Positions 7,737 to 14,603 of a stretch of DNA of 14,603 nucleotides are shown here, one piece after another. This DNA comes from Acidobacteriota bacterium (GTDB lineage: Bacteria > Acidobacteriota > Terriglobia > UBA7540). The stretch is from assembly GCA_021827245.1 (NCBI GenBank), contig JAKAWN010000146.1, positions 1 through 14,603 on the forward strand. Reading direction: 5' to 3'. A model generated the notes under the pieces. The model was not told the origin of the DNA. It searched no databases and saw only the letters and a list, made by a program, of their open reading frames with translations. Numbering within the stretch: the first letter of the stretch is position 1; every line of letters begins with the position of its first letter. The translations under genes were made by a program, and so were the position numbers.

Positions 7737-7941
7737 GTGTCCTCTCCCCTTGTTAGTACTCCGTAAGAGTTATCATGCGTAAAGAGAAGAGTCGTCAGAC
7801 AGGTGTAGTGAGTTTGTAAAGGTTGTGTTAGTCTCTCTGGAGAGGCACAGGGGAATTTGGCCGGTCGATCATACGGGGAGACCCATTTGCCACAATCAAA
7901 GACAGAAGGTGTGCGTCAATAGAGATTGGGTTCAAACCTTT
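7737..7941. other. Divergent intergenic region between the two transcription units
   Basis: This 205 bp spacer separates the leftward cytochrome operon from the rightward response regulator, so promoters for both should lie here. I cannot identify convincing -35/-10 pairs on either strand. Visible structure is limited to a CTCTCTGGAGAG near-palindrome at about 7833-7844 and two TTGT tetrads 9 bp apart (7814 and 7823). Either could be part of an operator, but neither is diagnostic. The reading frame of the response regulator stays open back to 7825, but that extension does not look like protein. Confidence 0.4.
7741..7750 (-). promoter_or_regulatory. Strong ribosome binding site of the cytochrome gene
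   Basis: The minus strand reads AGGGGAGAGG followed by ACAC and ATG. It is among the most purine-rich Shine-Dalgarno sites in the window and supports the longer of two possible starts for the exported cytochrome. Confidence 0.65.
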
Positions 7942-8619
7942 ATGGAAAAGATCCTGATTATTGAGGACGACCGCTCACTTTACAAGGCGCTGAAAATCGC
8001 CTTTGAGGCTGAAGGCTATGGGATAGAATTTGCCTCGGATGGCGAGGCGGGCCTCCAGGCATTCCGGAACTCACCACCCGCGATGGTGGTCCTGGATCTA
8101 AAGCTTCCCAAAATCCATGGGCGTGAAGTTTGCCGTACCATCAGGGCAGAAGCGCCGAATCTTCCAGTGATTGTGCTCAGCGCTTCGGCCGACGAGGTGG
8201 ACAAGGTGCTGCTGCTTGAAATGGGGGCGGATGATTACGTCACAAAACCCTTTAGCCCCAAGGAACTGTTGGCGCGTGTGCACACTATTTCACGCCGGGT
8301 GCGGGGGCCGAAGCCAATCGACCAGTATGCTTTTGACGACGTGAGCGTCAATTTTGCCAAGATGGAGTTGACCCGGGCAGGCGACAAGATTCCCCTCACG
8401 CCACAGGAATTCAAGATTCTGAAATACTTTGTGCGAAATCCCGAACGCGTCATATCGCGGGATGAGTTGCTGAACCAGGTGTGGGGTTACGATTGCTATC
8501 CCTCAACGCGGACCGTTGACAATCACATCATGAAGCTCCGGCAAAAGCTGGAAAAGGAGCCAATGAATCCAACCCATTTCAAAACAGTTCACGGCGTCGG
8601 GTACAAATTTGTTCCTTGA
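7942..8619 (+). CDS. OmpR/PhoB-type response regulator
   Basis: The protein has 225 residues, the standard length. The receiver domain (about 1-118) has the acidic pair E8/D9/D10, the phospho-acceptor D52 in VVLDLKLP, S80 at the switch threonine/serine position and K102 in YVTKPF. The C-terminal winged-helix domain (about 128-225) shows PLTPQEFKILKYF, an RTVDNHIMKLRQKLE recognition helix and the closing HGVGYKFVP hairpin. On phosphorylation it should dimerise and bind direct repeats at target promoters. I chose ATG at 7942 because MEKILIIEDD is the canonical receiver start; upstream GTG codons at 7825 and 7909 would add a non-conserved tail. The Shine-Dalgarno before 7942 is poor. Its partner kinase gene begins 67 bp downstream. 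Divergence from the cytochrome operon makes that operon a natural candidate target (inference). Confidence 0.92.
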   Translation: MEKILIIEDDRSLYKALKIAFEAEGYGIEFASDGEAGLQAFRNSPPAMVVLDLKLPKIHGREVCRTIRAEAPNLPVIVLSASADEVDKVLLLEMGADDYVTKPFSPKELLARVHTISRRVRGPKPIDQYAFDDVSVNFAKMELTRAGDKIPLTPQEFKILKYFVRNPERVISRDELLNQVWGYDCYPSTRTVDNHIMKLRQKLEKEPMNPTHFKTVHGVGYKFVP

Positions 8620-8686
8620 CGGCATGATATCGTCCAACGTCGCTAAATTGTTCATGGAATCGGAGTGAATAACGCAGAGAGGAACG

Positions 8687-10438
8687 ATGGTCAAGATTCG
8701 TTTGCGAACCAAGTTTCTGGTTTCGCTGATATTCACGACCACAGCCCTCACTTTCGCTGTGTTGTATATCGTGCGGTCTTACCTGCGAAAACATGCTCGT
8801 CAAGAGATCCATCAAGCACTTTCTAATTCCGTTTTGACCTTCCAGCACTTTGAACAGCAGCGCCAGGCAACCCTGGCCCAATCAGCAGGGGTCATGGCTG
8901 ACCTTCCCAGCCTTCGAGCGCTGATGACCACGCATCACCAACCGACAATCCAAGACGCCTCGACCGGTTTCTGGAAACTTGCGGGCTGTGACCTCTTTCT
9001 TCTTGCCGACCGGTCCGGAAAGGTGATGGCGCTCCATACTTCAACCGCTGGATTCGACCGAGATTCCGCACAGGAGTCGCTAGCTCAGACCCTTCGCGGC
9101 GAGCAGAGTCGGGACTGGTGGTTTGGTGGAGGCCACCTCTATGAGGTGTTTCTGCAACCGATCTATTTCGGTTCGCCTCTTGACAACAATTTGCTCGGGG
9201 TGCTGGCCATGGGCTTTGAGGTAGACGAACATCTGGCGGCAGTCGTGGCCCAAATTGCTTCCAGCCAGGTTGCTTTCCGTTATGGGAGTAACATTGTCGT
9301 CAGCACGCTTTCGACCGGCCAGAGGTTGGAGCTTGCTTCACATGCGACGCGATTTACCACGCCGACAGTTCTTGAGTCTGAAGAAATACAACTGGGCAGG
9401 GAGCACTTTCTCGACACGACCCTGGAACTTGCTCCAAAGGGAAGTCATCCGGTCAGCCTCACAGTGCTGAAATCATTTGACGCTGCGACCCTCTTCTTGG
9501 AGGACCTGAACCGATTGCTGCTCGCTGTAGGATTCGTAGCGGTCCTGGCAGGGACAGCGTTGATTTTCTTGATCTCCCATACTTTTACACGCCCACTTGC
9601 GAACCTGGTCGCCGGTGTCCATGCGCTCGGGAAAGGGGATTTTAACTTTCCCTTGAGTGTCCGGAGCAACGATGAGTTGTCAGAAGTGACGACTGCTTTC
9701 GACGGAATGAGGAAGTCACTGCAGAAAAGTCAGCAGGACCTGCTCCACGCAGAGCGCCTTGCCACCATCGGCCGGACGGCAAGCTCAATCTCGCACGACT
9801 TGCGCCATCCCTTGACAGCTGTTCTTGCATACGCCGAACTTCTTTCGGAGAGCAAGGAAGATGATCGCCAAAGGAAGGATCTCTACCAGGAGATTCGTTC
9901 GGCGGTCAACAGAATGACCGAATTGATTTCTTCTTTACTGGAGTTCTCGAAAGCCCAGGAGTCCCTCCAACTTTCCCACGGCGATCTTTTCGATGCGCTT
10001 CAGCGGGCCGTTGCCACCATCCAACTCCGCACCGAATTCAGCAAGATCGAGATCCGACTTACGCACGAAGGCCCGACAGATGGATGGTTCGATTTCAAAA
10101 AGCTCGATCGAGCTTTCCGCAACCTCTTGCAGAATGCCTGCGAGGCGGCTCCTGCTGGTACTGGGAAAATTGCCGTGCGGGCGACTAGAATGAACGACCA
10201 TGTGGAGATATTTGTAGTTGATAACGGTTCGGGCATCCCAGAATCCATTCGAGAAGAAGCCTTCCAGCCTTTTGTGACTTACGGGAAGAATGGCGGAACC
10301 GGACTCGGGCTTGCGGTTGCTCAAAAGATTGCCCATGACCATGGCGGAGATGTGAAGATCCATTCAACCGGCGCTTCTGGAACCACCATCAAACTCGTCC
10401 TCCCAATAAAGCCTCCTTCAAAATCATCTCCAAGTTAA
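8687..10438 (+). CDS. Membrane sensor histidine kinase with dCache-like extracytoplasmic domain
   Basis: The protein has 583 residues. Order of parts: transmembrane helix 1 (about 9-30); an extracytoplasmic region of about 240 residues; transmembrane helix 2 (about 276-297); HAMP (about 298-350); a HisKA helix pair with phospho-acceptor H370 in SISHDLRHPL; and a HATPase_c domain (about 465-575) with N-box N483 (LLQNACEAAP), G1 box DNGSGIP at 512-518 and G2 box GGTGLGLAV. The sensor part (MADLPSLRALM, LFLLADRSGKVMALH, then QPIYFGSPLDNNLLGVLAMGFEVD) has the strand order of double Cache sensors (dCache_3-like), which bind small ligands. The assignment is by pattern only. All catalytic motifs look intact. 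GAGAGGA lies just upstream of ATG 8687, and the gene follows the response regulator by 67 bp, so the two form a standard pair. Confidence 0.92.
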   Translation: MVKIRLRTKFLVSLIFTTTALTFAVLYIVRSYLRKHARQEIHQALSNSVLTFQHFEQQRQATLAQSAGVMADLPSLRALMTTHHQPTIQDASTGFWKLAGCDLFLLADRSGKVMALHTSTAGFDRDSAQESLAQTLRGEQSRDWWFGGGHLYEVFLQPIYFGSPLDNNLLGVLAMGFEVDEHLAAVVAQIASSQVAFRYGSNIVVSTLSTGQRLELASHATRFTTPTVLESEEIQLGREHFLDTTLELAPKGSHPVSLTVLKSFDAATLFLEDLNRLLLAVGFVAVLAGTALIFLISHTFTRPLANLVAGVHALGKGDFNFPLSVRSNDELSEVTTAFDGMRKSLQKSQQDLLHAERLATIGRTASSISHDLRHPLTAVLAYAELLSESKEDDRQRKDLYQEIRSAVNRMTELISSLLEFSKAQESLQLSHGDLFDALQRAVATIQLRTEFSKIEIRLTHEGPTDGWFDFKKLDRAFRNLLQNACEAAPAGTGKIAVRATRMNDHVEIFVVDNGSGIPESIREEAFQPFVTYGKNGGTGLGLAVAQKIAHDHGGDVKIHSTGASGTTIKLVLPIKPPSKSSPS

Positions 10439-10643
10439 CTCCATTCCTCCCTCGTCAAAATACTCACTTGCCAAGTTTTTCTTTCGATTCCAAATTTTTA
10501 CAAATTCACCACAGCCGCCTGACACATTCAAGGTTATCGGAATGCTAGATTTGGTCTTGAAAGATATGGACAGTATGCCCTGGATTCGGGGGGAATAGGG
10601 CTACCCCTGAAGATAAATTGAGCGAACTGAGGGGACTGGCGGA
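10439..10643 (+). other. Intergenic region between the two-component genes and the HprK-like gene
   Basis: This 205 bp spacer begins with an AT-rich, T-rich stretch (about 10476-10500) that could help transcript release but has no strong GC stem. The second half contains an 18-codon open frame (listed separately) and a G-rich run followed by a small AGGG-CTAC-CCCT hairpin near 10597-10608. A promoter for the downstream kinase gene is expected here. I found no good sigma-70 or sigma-54 match. Confidence 0.35.
10542..10598 (+). CDS. Possible 18-residue small ORF or leader peptide
   Basis: ATG at 10542 to TAG at 10598 encodes MLDLVLKDMDSMPWIRGE. AAGG lies 8 nt upstream as a weak Shine-Dalgarno. 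The stop is 45 bp before the HprK-like start. It has acidic and hydrophobic character but no recognisable family. It could be a leader peptide or simply chance; an open frame of this length is expected randomly. It is recorded because HprK-like proteins sometimes sit in peptide-modification loci, but it is shorter than known lasso peptide precursors. Confidence 0.15.
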   Translation: MLDLVLKDMDSMPWIRGE

Positions 10644-12674
10644 ATGATGACAATTTCCCCGGGGGACTTCTTGAAGACGAGCGCCGCGACTCCCCTCGAA
10701 GGTCGGTATTTGGTGGCAGGAGTGCAATTGTCAATCATGACGAATTTTGAACCAATCCTCAACGCGGCACGAAACTCTTTCGAGGCGAGAACTCTGTCAC
10801 ACCGCGATGAAATGCAAGAAGTCCGGTTGTCATTTTGGGTCGAAGACACACCGCACCCGGACATGCCTGAGTCCAAGCCCTATTTCCGCGGCATGGACCA
10901 CCTGGTCTTTGCCGGGTTCGATAGTCGCAACTCGCTGCTTATCAACCTGCGAGAACACTGTGGTATAGGCCGCTTCACGCCTGAGCTAGCTTCCGATGAA
11001 CATTTTTGGGGGACCATCCTGTTCCCGGCACTTCTCACGATGCTCGGACCTTCTGTGGGCCTGGCTTCCTTGCATTGTGCGTGTGTCGCCTGGAAAGGAA
11101 GCGGGTTGCTACTGGCAGGCGAGTCTGGCGCAGGAAAGTCCGCACTTTCACTTGCGCTCTCAAAGGCAGGATTCGATTTTCTTTCTGATGATCGAACTTT
11201 AATTGGTGAGCAACAAGGCAGGCTTCTCGCCTGGGCACTATCAAGGGAGATGAAACAGCGGGTTGAAAGCATCAGTCAGTTTCCGTATCTCAGTCAGATC
11301 AAGCTGAATGACACATTCAAGCAGGCAGATGAGGTTAGGTTCGACGCCAGCAAGGTCCCCGGCCTTCACTGCGTTCGATGTTGCGAACCGCGTTGGCTCG
11401 TTTTCCTTGAACGTAAAACCCATCTGACCTTTTCGCTGACTTATATGTCGCCTGATGAGGCCGCCAGGCAATTAGAACGCCAATTACATCGGGAGATACC
11501 TGAAGTTAGAGAGAAACAACGTCGGACAATTGAAAATCTCGTCGCGGGAAAGTGTTATCGGCTCGAATACGGGGGCGACTTCCACACCGTCGCAGGTGCG
11601 TTACATTCCATGGTTGTAAATGGGTGGAAGACTGACAAACGGGTACGCCGGGCCTCAACGCGGAAAACATTACAATCGGTTCCCAACTCCGATGACCCTC
11701 TCCATCGATTTCATGCGACCCCACTCAGTTGCGAGGCGAGTCTGATGGAGCGGCGAATTCGTCTCGAAACCAACATTCCCGTCGTCCTGAAACGCGCCGA
11801 AAAGTTCCTGAATTGCAGTGAGAGCACCAATAATGCGCTTTCGCAATTCCTCTGGAAAATCGTCATAGAGCAGGACGACAAAACCACGGCCATCTGGCCC
11901 CCAATGACTGCTTTTTCAAACCGCAGCATGCGTTACATCAATCTCGGCCAACGCAGCTTTATCGCGGTGGACCATACGACACGGCAAGCGGTCGGAGTGC
12001 TTTCAGAGTATCTAGCCGACGACGAGGCAGGATTTTCTAGTGTTTTCCTTGCCAGCATGTTTTACCTCACCGCTCCGGCCCTCGGACTAGTAGCCATTTC
12101 GGCCGCCTGTGTATCAATGGACGGGCGTGGTCTTCTTCTTTTTGGGCCTCCGTGCAGCGGCAAGACCACTGCAAGCTATCGGAGCGTTAGCCTGGGATTG
12201 GAATTCTATGCAGACCAGGCCGTGTTCATGGAAAGCAAGACTGGTAGTTTGCGTGCTTGGGGAGATTTTTGGCCTGCCGCTTTTCGTGAAGATACAACAC
12301 AGTTCCTTTCGGAGCTCGCCCACCATTCCCAGCGCCTTGTTTATGCTGACCGGACGTTCATGTGCGCAGGGAAAAGCCCCACAGGTCCATCGGGGGCCCG
12401 CAGTGTGATCCCCATCGGTTGCATATTCCTCCATCGTCAGGCTGGGGCATCACCAAAGCTGAATTATCTTCGTAAGTGTGATGTGGGTGGCCGTCTTGCC
12501 GCGTTTGTTCCCTTTGTGGAGAACGCAGGAACCACCTCTGAACGTGACGAAGTCTTCAAATCACTCAGCCGTTTGCCGGCCTATACCCTGACATATGGTA
12601 GTGACACTTCGGAGGCTGCGGTTTTTTTTCGCAGCATTTTGAGCACGCACCGTCCTATGGGGGATCGATCGTGA
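10644..12674 (+). CDS. Tandem HPr kinase-like P-loop protein (two kinase-like domains)
   Basis: The protein has 676 residues, about twice the size of a single HprK-related protein. The first half (about 20-330) has the Walker A motif GESGAGKS (159-166) followed 15 residues later by FLSDDRTLI (D182, D183), the aspartate pair used in HPr kinase/phosphorylase. The second half (about 370-670) has Walker A GPPCSGKTT (501-509) followed by FYADQAVFM, where the second aspartate is glutamine (D524, Q525). Around these motifs the halves align without gaps over 54 residues (137-190 against 479-532) with 18 identities, so the protein is an internal duplication. HprK-related proteins of this kind are not carbon catabolite HPr kinases; they occur beside nucleotidyltransferases, PqqD-like proteins, exosortase loci or lasso peptide clusters, and substrates are mostly unknown. 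The start ATG 10644 is preceded by GAGGGG at 9 nt spacing; ATG 10647 is equivalent. Its stop overlaps the next start (GTGA). Confidence 0.85.
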   Translation: MMTISPGDFLKTSAATPLEGRYLVAGVQLSIMTNFEPILNAARNSFEARTLSHRDEMQEVRLSFWVEDTPHPDMPESKPYFRGMDHLVFAGFDSRNSLLINLREHCGIGRFTPELASDEHFWGTILFPALLTMLGPSVGLASLHCACVAWKGSGLLLAGESGAGKSALSLALSKAGFDFLSDDRTLIGEQQGRLLAWALSREMKQRVESISQFPYLSQIKLNDTFKQADEVRFDASKVPGLHCVRCCEPRWLVFLERKTHLTFSLTYMSPDEAARQLERQLHREIPEVREKQRRTIENLVAGKCYRLEYGGDFHTVAGALHSMVVNGWKTDKRVRRASTRKTLQSVPNSDDPLHRFHATPLSCEASLMERRIRLETNIPVVLKRAEKFLNCSESTNNALSQFLWKIVIEQDDKTTAIWPPMTAFSNRSMRYINLGQRSFIAVDHTTRQAVGVLSEYLADDEAGFSSVFLASMFYLTAPALGLVAISAACVSMDGRGLLLFGPPCSGKTTASYRSVSLGLEFYADQAVFMESKTGSLRAWGDFWPAAFREDTTQFLSELAHHSQRLVYADRTFMCAGKSPTGPSGARSVIPIGCIFLHRQAGASPKLNYLRKCDVGGRLAAFVPFVENAGTTSERDEVFKSLSRLPAYTLTYGSDTSEAAVFFRSILSTHRPMGDRS

Positions 12675-14056
12675 GCCCATCCCTGCGCCAGGCGATTGTT
12701 GCGGAGCTTGCTGCTACGAATGTGCATCCATTCGATTTCATCTTTTGGCGTTCCTTCAACGACACTGAATGGAGCCACGCTCTTGACTGGCTCGACTTGA
12801 GCGGGCTAGCACTCTACTTCTGGCAAAAAATGAAAGTAGCCGACGCGCAAAAGCACCTTCCGGCCTATGTGCAGACGCGCCTATCGAGGTGCTACGAGGA
12901 AAACTGCTTACGTGTTGAATCCATCAGGAAGGAATCTGCGGTCTTGAACAAGATTTTCAATAGTGCAGGCGTACAATACGCCGTTCTGAAGGGCCTGGCG
13001 CTAGTACCTGACTACTGCCCTGATCCGGCCCTTCGCACACAATATGACCTTGACTATCTTATCCGGCCGGACAAACTCGCGCGGGCCGAGTCAGTGTTAC
13101 AAAGCTCAGGCTACATTCCCAAAGTTACTGGAGGAGACTATCACATTGCCTATGTCAGGCCCATATCCAAAGTCCTTCCTTCTGAAAGACCTGTGGGACT
13201 CTATTCAGCGGAGTTGGAAAGGCCAGTCGAATTGCACATTGCGCTGTGGGACCCTGCGGAGGAAGGAATTGCCATTCCACTCCCCGAAGATTTCCTCGAT
13301 CGATCGCGGAAGCATGCGTGGCAGGAATCTGAGTACTCGGCATTAAGTGAAGAAGATTCCCTTATTTTTCAGATCCTGCATGCCTTCCGGCACATTCTGC
13401 ACAACTGGTCCCGATTGTCGACTTTCCTTGAAGTCTCTCATTTCTTGCACCGGCGAGCCTCTGATACGGATTTCTGGTTACAGTTCCGAGACCGCAACAC
13501 AAATCTGGGATGGGTGCCTGAAGCCTCCGCTGTGGTATTCAGGATTGCGCAAAACCTTTTTGGTGGTTTCATTCCAACAGACTTGAATCCGCAGGTGGGT
13601 CCGAAGTTCTCCGCGGTTCTAGATCTGTGGATCAAACGTTATGGGCTGCCTGGGGCAATCGAAAATTTTCGAGACAGCAAGAATAGTCTGTTCCTCCACC
13701 GGGAGTTTGTGGTTGATCGCTCGGCGTGGACAGATGTTTGGAGGCGTCGATTATTCCCTCTTCGGCGCCCCCACAATCTTCCCAAAGTATTAGCCAACCA
13801 GCAGGCTCGGCACTTCGTGAAGAAGTGGGCACAAGGTCTCCACGGCCTTCGGAGGTTCCAGTTCCACGCCTTTTCGGCGGTACGTTATGCATGGGAATAC
13901 CCGCAGTGGCAACTTCTTCGAAGGGCGCTTACTCTTGATCGGCCCAAAACAGGAAGGTGCGTGCAGGGAACAGCTGATCGCACGGATTGTAATTCGGGGT
14001 GGTCTCCGAAGTCTGTGGCCACGCAGTTCAATGACGCATCAGGATTCAGAGATTAA
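12671..14056 (+). CDS. Nucleotidyltransferase family protein (NTP_transf_5-like)
   Basis: The protein has 461 residues. After a helical N-terminal region (about 1-95), a minimal nucleotidyltransferase fold is seen at about 96-220: VLKGLALVPDYCPDPALR, then the metal-binding pair D126/D128 in QYDLDYLI, and VELHIALWDP as a further strand with a possible third carboxylate. The rest is helical. This matches the pattern of nucleotidyltransferase family 5 (PF14907-like), whose members are found next to HprK-related kinases in exopolysaccharide/exosortase and lasso peptide loci; reaction and substrate are largely unknown. The start is GTG 12671, whose last two bases begin the TGA stop of the kinase gene (4 bp GTGA overlap), so the two proteins are probably translated in fixed ratio and work together. 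The C-terminal 40 residues are basic and poorly ordered. No membrane segment is evident. Confidence 0.8.
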   Translation: MSPSLRQAIVAELAATNVHPFDFIFWRSFNDTEWSHALDWLDLSGLALYFWQKMKVADAQKHLPAYVQTRLSRCYEENCLRVESIRKESAVLNKIFNSAGVQYAVLKGLALVPDYCPDPALRTQYDLDYLIRPDKLARAESVLQSSGYIPKVTGGDYHIAYVRPISKVLPSERPVGLYSAELERPVELHIALWDPAEEGIAIPLPEDFLDRSRKHAWQESEYSALSEEDSLIFQILHAFRHILHNWSRLSTFLEVSHFLHRRASDTDFWLQFRDRNTNLGWVPEASAVVFRIAQNLFGGFIPTDLNPQVGPKFSAVLDLWIKRYGLPGAIENFRDSKNSLFLHREFVVDRSAWTDVWRRRLFPLRRPHNLPKVLANQQARHFVKKWAQGLHGLRRFQFHAFSAVRYAWEYPQWQLLRRALTLDRPKTGRCVQGTADRTDCNSGWSPKSVATQFNDASGFRD

Positions 14057-14058
14057 AT

Positions 14059-14538
14059 ATGTTTCGTCTGCGAGCTTATCTGATCCAGACCTATCTTATT
14101 TGTTTCGATCTGATAGTGATCAGCGCGTGCTACGTCCCTGCTCGGCAGGACTTCGCGCGTCTTGACAGGGGGCTTCCATCTAACCCTCTGATAGGCGATA
14201 GGCTTGTCGAAAGCCTTACCGTCACCTTAGTGGTCTGGCTTGCCTTCTCGTTCTACTTTGGCATGTATTATTCCAGGCGTTTGGGTCGGCCTTTTGAGGA
14301 TCTCATCACCATTGCGAAGGTCTCAACGGGAAGCATGGTCGTTCTTGAGTGTCTTGGCCATTTGCTACCGGTGCTCGGGTTACCTCGCATGTTCATGGTT
14401 TGTTTTCTGGGGTTAAGTTTCATCGGCCTATCTCTTGCCAGGCTGGTATTGCGGTTTGCCATCCGTGCGCTACGCCGGCATGGCCATAACATCAAGACTC
14501 TGGTTGGACTTGTCCCCATTTTTGAGACAAACAGTTAA
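14059..14538 (+). pseudogene. Truncated polyprenyl glycosylphosphotransferase-like membrane protein (possible frameshift)
   Basis: The frame encodes 159 residues with four hydrophobic segments (about 5-24, 49-69, 83-107 and 109-131) followed by a basic LRRHGHNIKTLVG stretch. This is the layout of the N-terminal membrane part of undecaprenyl-phosphate sugar phosphotransferases (WbaP/EpsE-like), in which 'RxxGxNxxxxxxVG' leads into a cytoplasmic nucleotide-fold domain and then the bacterial sugar transferase domain. Full-length members have about 450-480 residues; this one stops soon after the VG motif. Just before the stop is a run of five T at 14519-14523. Removing one base there would carry the frame on, open to the window edge, so a frameshift or sequencing error is plausible. 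Alternatively it may be a real short four-helix protein. The start ATG 14059 lies 2 nt after the nucleotidyltransferase stop, with only a weak AGGA 14 nt upstream; coupling is likely. Confidence 0.5.
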
Positions 14539-14555
14539 GACTCAAAATTCAGCGA

Positions 14556-14573
14556 ATGGCATGAAAATGCCAT
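14556..14573 (+). repeat. Perfect inverted repeat with GAAA loop
   Basis: ATGGCAT, GAAA, ATGCCAT: a perfect 7 bp stem closed by a GAAA loop, 17 nt after the stop at 14538. No T-run follows, so it is not a classic terminator. It ends three bases before AAAGGAG, a likely ribosome binding site. It could be a translational control hairpin or a protein-binding palindrome. Confidence 0.5.
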
Positions 14574-14591
14574 CGAAAGGAGAATGGAGTC

Positions 14592-14603
14592 ATGGGTTTG
14601 TCT
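14592..14603 (+). CDS. Possible start of the next gene (cut by window edge)
   Basis: ATG at 14592 opens a frame (MGLS) that runs off the window. AAAGGAG lies 9 nt upstream. Only four codons are visible, so nothing can be said about the product. If the membrane-protein gene before it is frameshifted, this ATG would instead be internal to that gene in another frame. Confidence 0.25.

Noticed and set aside
7825..7941. N-terminal extension of the response regulator to GTG 7825
   Set aside because: Receiver domains start at about MEKILIIEDD; the extension is not protein-like and would occupy most of the divergent promoter region.
10466..10480. ACTT-GCC-AAGT stem followed by a T-rich run after the histidine kinase gene, as an intrinsic terminator
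   Set aside because: The stem is only 4 bp and AT-rich, too weak to call a terminator.
10644..12674. Genuine HPr kinase/phosphorylase of carbon catabolite control
   Set aside because: It has two kinase-like halves, lacks the usual HprK length and N-terminal domain, and has no PTS or HPr gene nearby.
10644..14056. Lasso peptide biosynthetic cluster, suggested by the HprK-like and nucleotidyltransferase genes
   Set aside because: No lasso cyclase, protease, PqqD-like recognition element or precursor of suitable length is present in the window.

Overview
The window comes from a bacterium of moderate GC content. It looks like an accessory cell-envelope or exopolysaccharide region, possibly from an acidobacterium or a related soil or sediment lineage. 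That placement is an inference from gene style only: a cytochrome c/DUF5777-like fusion, clustered B12-type radical SAM genes, and an HprK-like kinase beside a family-5-like nucleotidyltransferase. There is no rRNA or marker gene to confirm it. I see no tRNA, rRNA, CRISPR array, insertion sequence or phage gene.

The left half (1-7736) is one long leftward transcription unit. Read from its 5' end it encodes an exported protein with a cytochrome c domain followed by a DUF5777-like barrel domain (7736-6258), a polytopic O-antigen ligase/polymerase-like protein (6250-4937), and four consecutive B12-binding radical SAM proteins (4822-3311, 3314-1818, 1762-263, and 179 running off the left edge). 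Spacing is tight: a 7 bp gap with the RBS overlapping the stop codon, a 4 bp ATGA overlap, and gaps of 55, 83 and 114 bp. The four radical SAM proteins form two pairs by sequence. Those encoded at 4822-3311 and 3314-1818 resemble each other, and those at 1762-263 and 179-1 share a different N-terminal signature.

The right half (7942-14603) reads rightward. It starts, across a 205 bp divergent spacer, with a PhoB/OmpR-type response regulator and a membrane histidine kinase with a large extracytoplasmic sensor domain. After a second 205 bp spacer come a 676-residue protein with two HPr kinase-like P-loop domains, a nucleotidyltransferase-like protein joined to it by a GTGA start/stop overlap, and a short four-helix membrane protein. 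The last resembles only the N-terminal membrane part of polyprenyl-phosphate glycosylphosphotransferases and may be frameshifted. The window ends just after a perfect hairpin and the likely start of another gene.

Working model (inference): the two-component system senses an envelope or extracellular cue and may control a divergent locus that builds and modifies a surface glycan, lipid or secreted product. The ligase-like protein would polymerise or transfer glycan at the membrane. The radical SAM proteins would do successive methylations or other radical modifications. The HprK-like/nucleotidyltransferase pair would be a phosphoryl- or nucleotidyl-transfer module of unknown substrate. No precursor peptide, PqqD, exosortase or PEP-CTERM protein is visible in the window, so the product remains unassigned.
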